Assembly (NCBI RefSeq): GCF_003076475.1
Contig: NZ_CP020919.1
Coordinates: 2,604,001-2,668,000 of the forward strand
Source of the DNA: Flavobacterium kingsejongi
GTDB taxonomy: Bacteria; Bacteroidota; Bacteroidia; Flavobacteriales; Flavobacteriaceae
Reading direction: 5' to 3'
DNA: 64,000 nt
Shown here: positions 62,201 to 64,000 of the stretch, piece by piece
Numbering within the stretch: position 1 is the first letter of the stretch
Layout of the letters: the number at the start of each line of letters is the position of its first letter
Position numbers and translations under genes: made by a program
Notes under the pieces: model-generated
What the model saw: the letters and a program-made list of their open reading frames with translations, nothing else
Database searches by the model: none
What the model was told of the DNA's origin: nothing

Positions 62201-64000
62201 TTAGAACGGATAGCCAATAGCGAGGTTAAATACCAGGTTTTCTTTTCTCCAGGAACTATTCCCAAAACTGATCTGATCCAGTACCCATCGGCTGCCTTCC
62301 GGATTATCCGGTCTGCGTAATGGGAAAGCAAGATCCGTACGCAGTACTAAAAAGGAAAGGTCAAAACGCAATCCAACCCCGGTTCCAACGGCCAGTTCAT
62401 TCAGGAACCTGCCGGAGAATTCAGCACCCGGTTTACTATCATTTTTATTCATAAGCCAGATATTCCCGGCATCTACAAAAACAGCGCCCTGGACGATACT
62501 AAACAGTTTGGTACGGTATTCTGTATTGAGTTCGAGCTTGATATCTCCCGATTGATCGGGTAAAAAGGAATTGGAATCGGTTGCTACGTTAAATGATCCG
62601 GGACCAATAGCCCTCGCCCGGAAAGCCCGGATACTGTTGGTACCACCGATAAAAAACTGGCGAATATAGGGTAATTCAGTAGAGTTGCCATACGGTACGC
62701 CTACACCCACAATGATACGGCTGGCCAACTGAGAATTTCGGCTCAGGCGAAAATAATGCCTGAAATCATGCTCCATTTTTGCAAATTGGCTAAATGGCAC
62801 ACTAAAAATAGTAGCGGTATTGTCTTTTTTCGCATTAGCGCCAGTAATAAGCCCTGCTATATTTCCGGCCAATTCGATCGAACCTTTATAGTAAAACGTA
62901 TTTTTCTTACGCTTTTCCATGGTATTGGTATAGGTAAACGAATAGGTAGGCCCAAAGATCAGCTGACGGTCGATGATCCGCTGTAGGGAGTTGCCTAAAG
63001 TGTCATCTGCTATCTTTTGCCGGTATTCATCGGTCACATTAAAGGGGCTTACATAATTGATTTGTGTGATATTCAATTCGTGTTCCTTATGTACACTTTC
63101 TTTCCATAAATAGCCAAAAGAGCCTTTAAAAGAGTTCAGGGTATAGAGTTTCTGTCGGTTTTGGAATTCATATCCCAAAGTGGCCTTTGTCCTTGGGACA
63201 AATCCGCTGGAAGAAGTGAAAGGGAATGGCGCAATGATCCTGGGCCAGATCAGGTTGGCTTCGGTACCGACACGGTAGACATTATAGCCCTTATTTTGTC
63301 CTGAAACCTGGACTTCGGCACCTCCAAAGGCAGAAATGGTTAATAATTCAGCACCATGGAATGTATTTCGATTGCTCCAGTTCACACTCAGTTCCGAACC
63401 GGTATAGTTGGCAGAATTGGTTTTTCCCAATATCTCAAACCGGATTGATTTCCGGGGTAATGGCGTAAGGTAATAATAGGCATCCAGCTTATTATTAAGC
63501 GTATCCGATATACGGAATTGGTTTTTGACAAACTTAAAGGTTCCTAAATTGACCAACCGATTGAGCGACAGGTTGTGGTTGGTTCGGTTATAAAGATCTC
63601 CCTTTTTAAAATAAAGGGACCTATCAAAAATACGCGGATTGAACATCTTCTCCGGATCGATAATAGTGAAATCCTTATATTTTTCAACGGCATCTGCCGA
63701 TTTGTTTAGGGTGTCACCTGCTAATGTGAAGTTCGGGTAAATGACAATATCATTAATCGTATATATTTTTTTGGCCTGTTCCGGCGTTTCCTCCTTAACT
63801 TTTACGATAAGATCTACTTCGTGCTTGCCTACAGTACTATCAACCTGGATCAGGATAAAATCAGCATTGAAAAAATAATATCCTTTTTCTTTTAACCGGG
63901 TGTCAATCCTTTCCCGTTCTTCTTTAATGACATCCAGGTCGTAACCCCTGCCTTTGCGCAACCGGCTTCCTCGCTTTGTGGCAGCAACAGCACTGTCAAT
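62201..64000 (-). CDS. tamL: TamL/BamA-family outer-membrane protein (5' end outside window)
   Basis: Frame open to the window end, so at least 599 residues with the N-terminus missing. POTRA-like region (DLDVIKEERERIDTRLKEKG, with EKGYYFFNADFILIQV) followed by a barrel: many alternating strands, the FFIGGTNSIRAFRARAIGPG motif in the L6 region and the terminal FNLAIGYPF with aromatic last residue. It inserts other proteins in the outer membrane, likely working with TamB. The RIRAFRAR-type loop is the conserved VRGF/Y equivalent. Confidence 0.87.
   Translation of the reverse strand: MDSAVAATKRGSRLRKGRGYDLDVIKEERERIDTRLKEKGYYFFNADFILIQVDSTVGKHEVDLIVKVKEETPEQAKKIYTINDIVIYPNFTLAGDTLNKSADAVEKYKDFTIIDPEKMFNPRIFDRSLYFKKGDLYNRTNHNLSLNRLVNLGTFKFVKNQFRISDTLNNKLDAYYYLTPLPRKSIRFEILGKTNSANYTGSELSVNWSNRNTFHGAELLTISAFGGAEVQVSGQNKGYNVYRVGTEANLIWPRIIAPFPFTSSSGFVPRTKATLGYEFQNRQKLYTLNSFKGSFGYLWKESVHKEHELNITQINYVSPFNVTDEYRQKIADDTLGNSLQRIIDRQLIFGPTYSFTYTNTMEKRKKNTFYYKGSIELAGNIAGLITGANAKKDNTATIFSVPFSQFAKMEHDFRHYFRLSRNSQLASRIIVGVGVPYGNSTELPYIRQFFIGGTNSIRAFRARAIGPGSFNVATDSNSFLPDQSGDIKLELNTEYRTKLFSIVQGAVFVDAGNIWLMNKNDSKPGAEFSGRFLNELAVGTGVGLRFDLSFLVLRTDLAFPLRRPDNPEGSRWVLDQISFGNSSWRKENLVFNLAIGYPF

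Overview
The window is AT-rich Bacteroidota DNA, most likely from Flavobacterium or a close relative. The evidence is a subtype-iii type VI secretion system (TssN/TssK/TssR-type genes), promoters fitting the TTTG-N19-TAnnTTTG pattern, many SusC/TamL-era Bacteroidota families (DUF4920, DUF1684, BlaR1-like M56 peptidase, DPP III, MnmD) and almost no Shine-Dalgarno signals. I cannot name the species.

Positions 1-24,100 hold one end of a T6SSiii locus, all on the + strand: the C-terminal two thirds of the ClpV/TssH ATPase, a TssG-like baseplate protein, TssN, a frameshifted small gene, a DUF1493 protein, TssK, two single-pass membrane proteins (TssO/TssQ-type), a PKD-domain protein (TssP-type) and TssR. 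A gene interrupted by an IS3-family element follows, then Hcp, a possible cargo effector, VgrG, a TPR adaptor-like protein, two small membrane proteins and a 1481-residue PAAR-like/Rhs protein with a GH-E nuclease tip. After it come an ankyrin-repeat immunity candidate and two displaced Rhs tips, one with an HNH toxin and its own immunity candidate. TssB, TssC, TssE and TssF are not in the window and may lie upstream.

Positions 24,100-41,330 are a mosaic of mobile DNA. It contains an IS30 remnant, three nearly identical 2642-bp IS21-family elements (one carrying an IS3 copy inside istB), tyrosine- and serine-recombinase remnants, an Rhs-core remnant and a tRNA-Arg whose 3' half is read by the serine-recombinase frame. 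Between these lie a three-gene presumed defence operon (AbiL/RloA-like ATPase, RloB-like protein, PD-(D/E)xK nuclease) behind a palindromic promoter, an amino-acid permease with a protein of unknown role, and a ParDE-type toxin-antitoxin pair with a 20-bp palindromic operator.

Positions 41,400-64,000 look like chromosomal backbone: apt (with a frameshift), a BlaI/BlaR1-like pair behind three evenly spaced operators, TatD, TcdA, DPP III, a TPR histidine kinase with a NarL-type regulator, ilvE, MnmD, an RsuA-family pseudouridine synthase and a TamL/BamA-type outer-membrane protein running off the end. This backbone is interrupted by an IS256 element, a 43-bp tandem palindromic repeat array and a decayed IS3 element.
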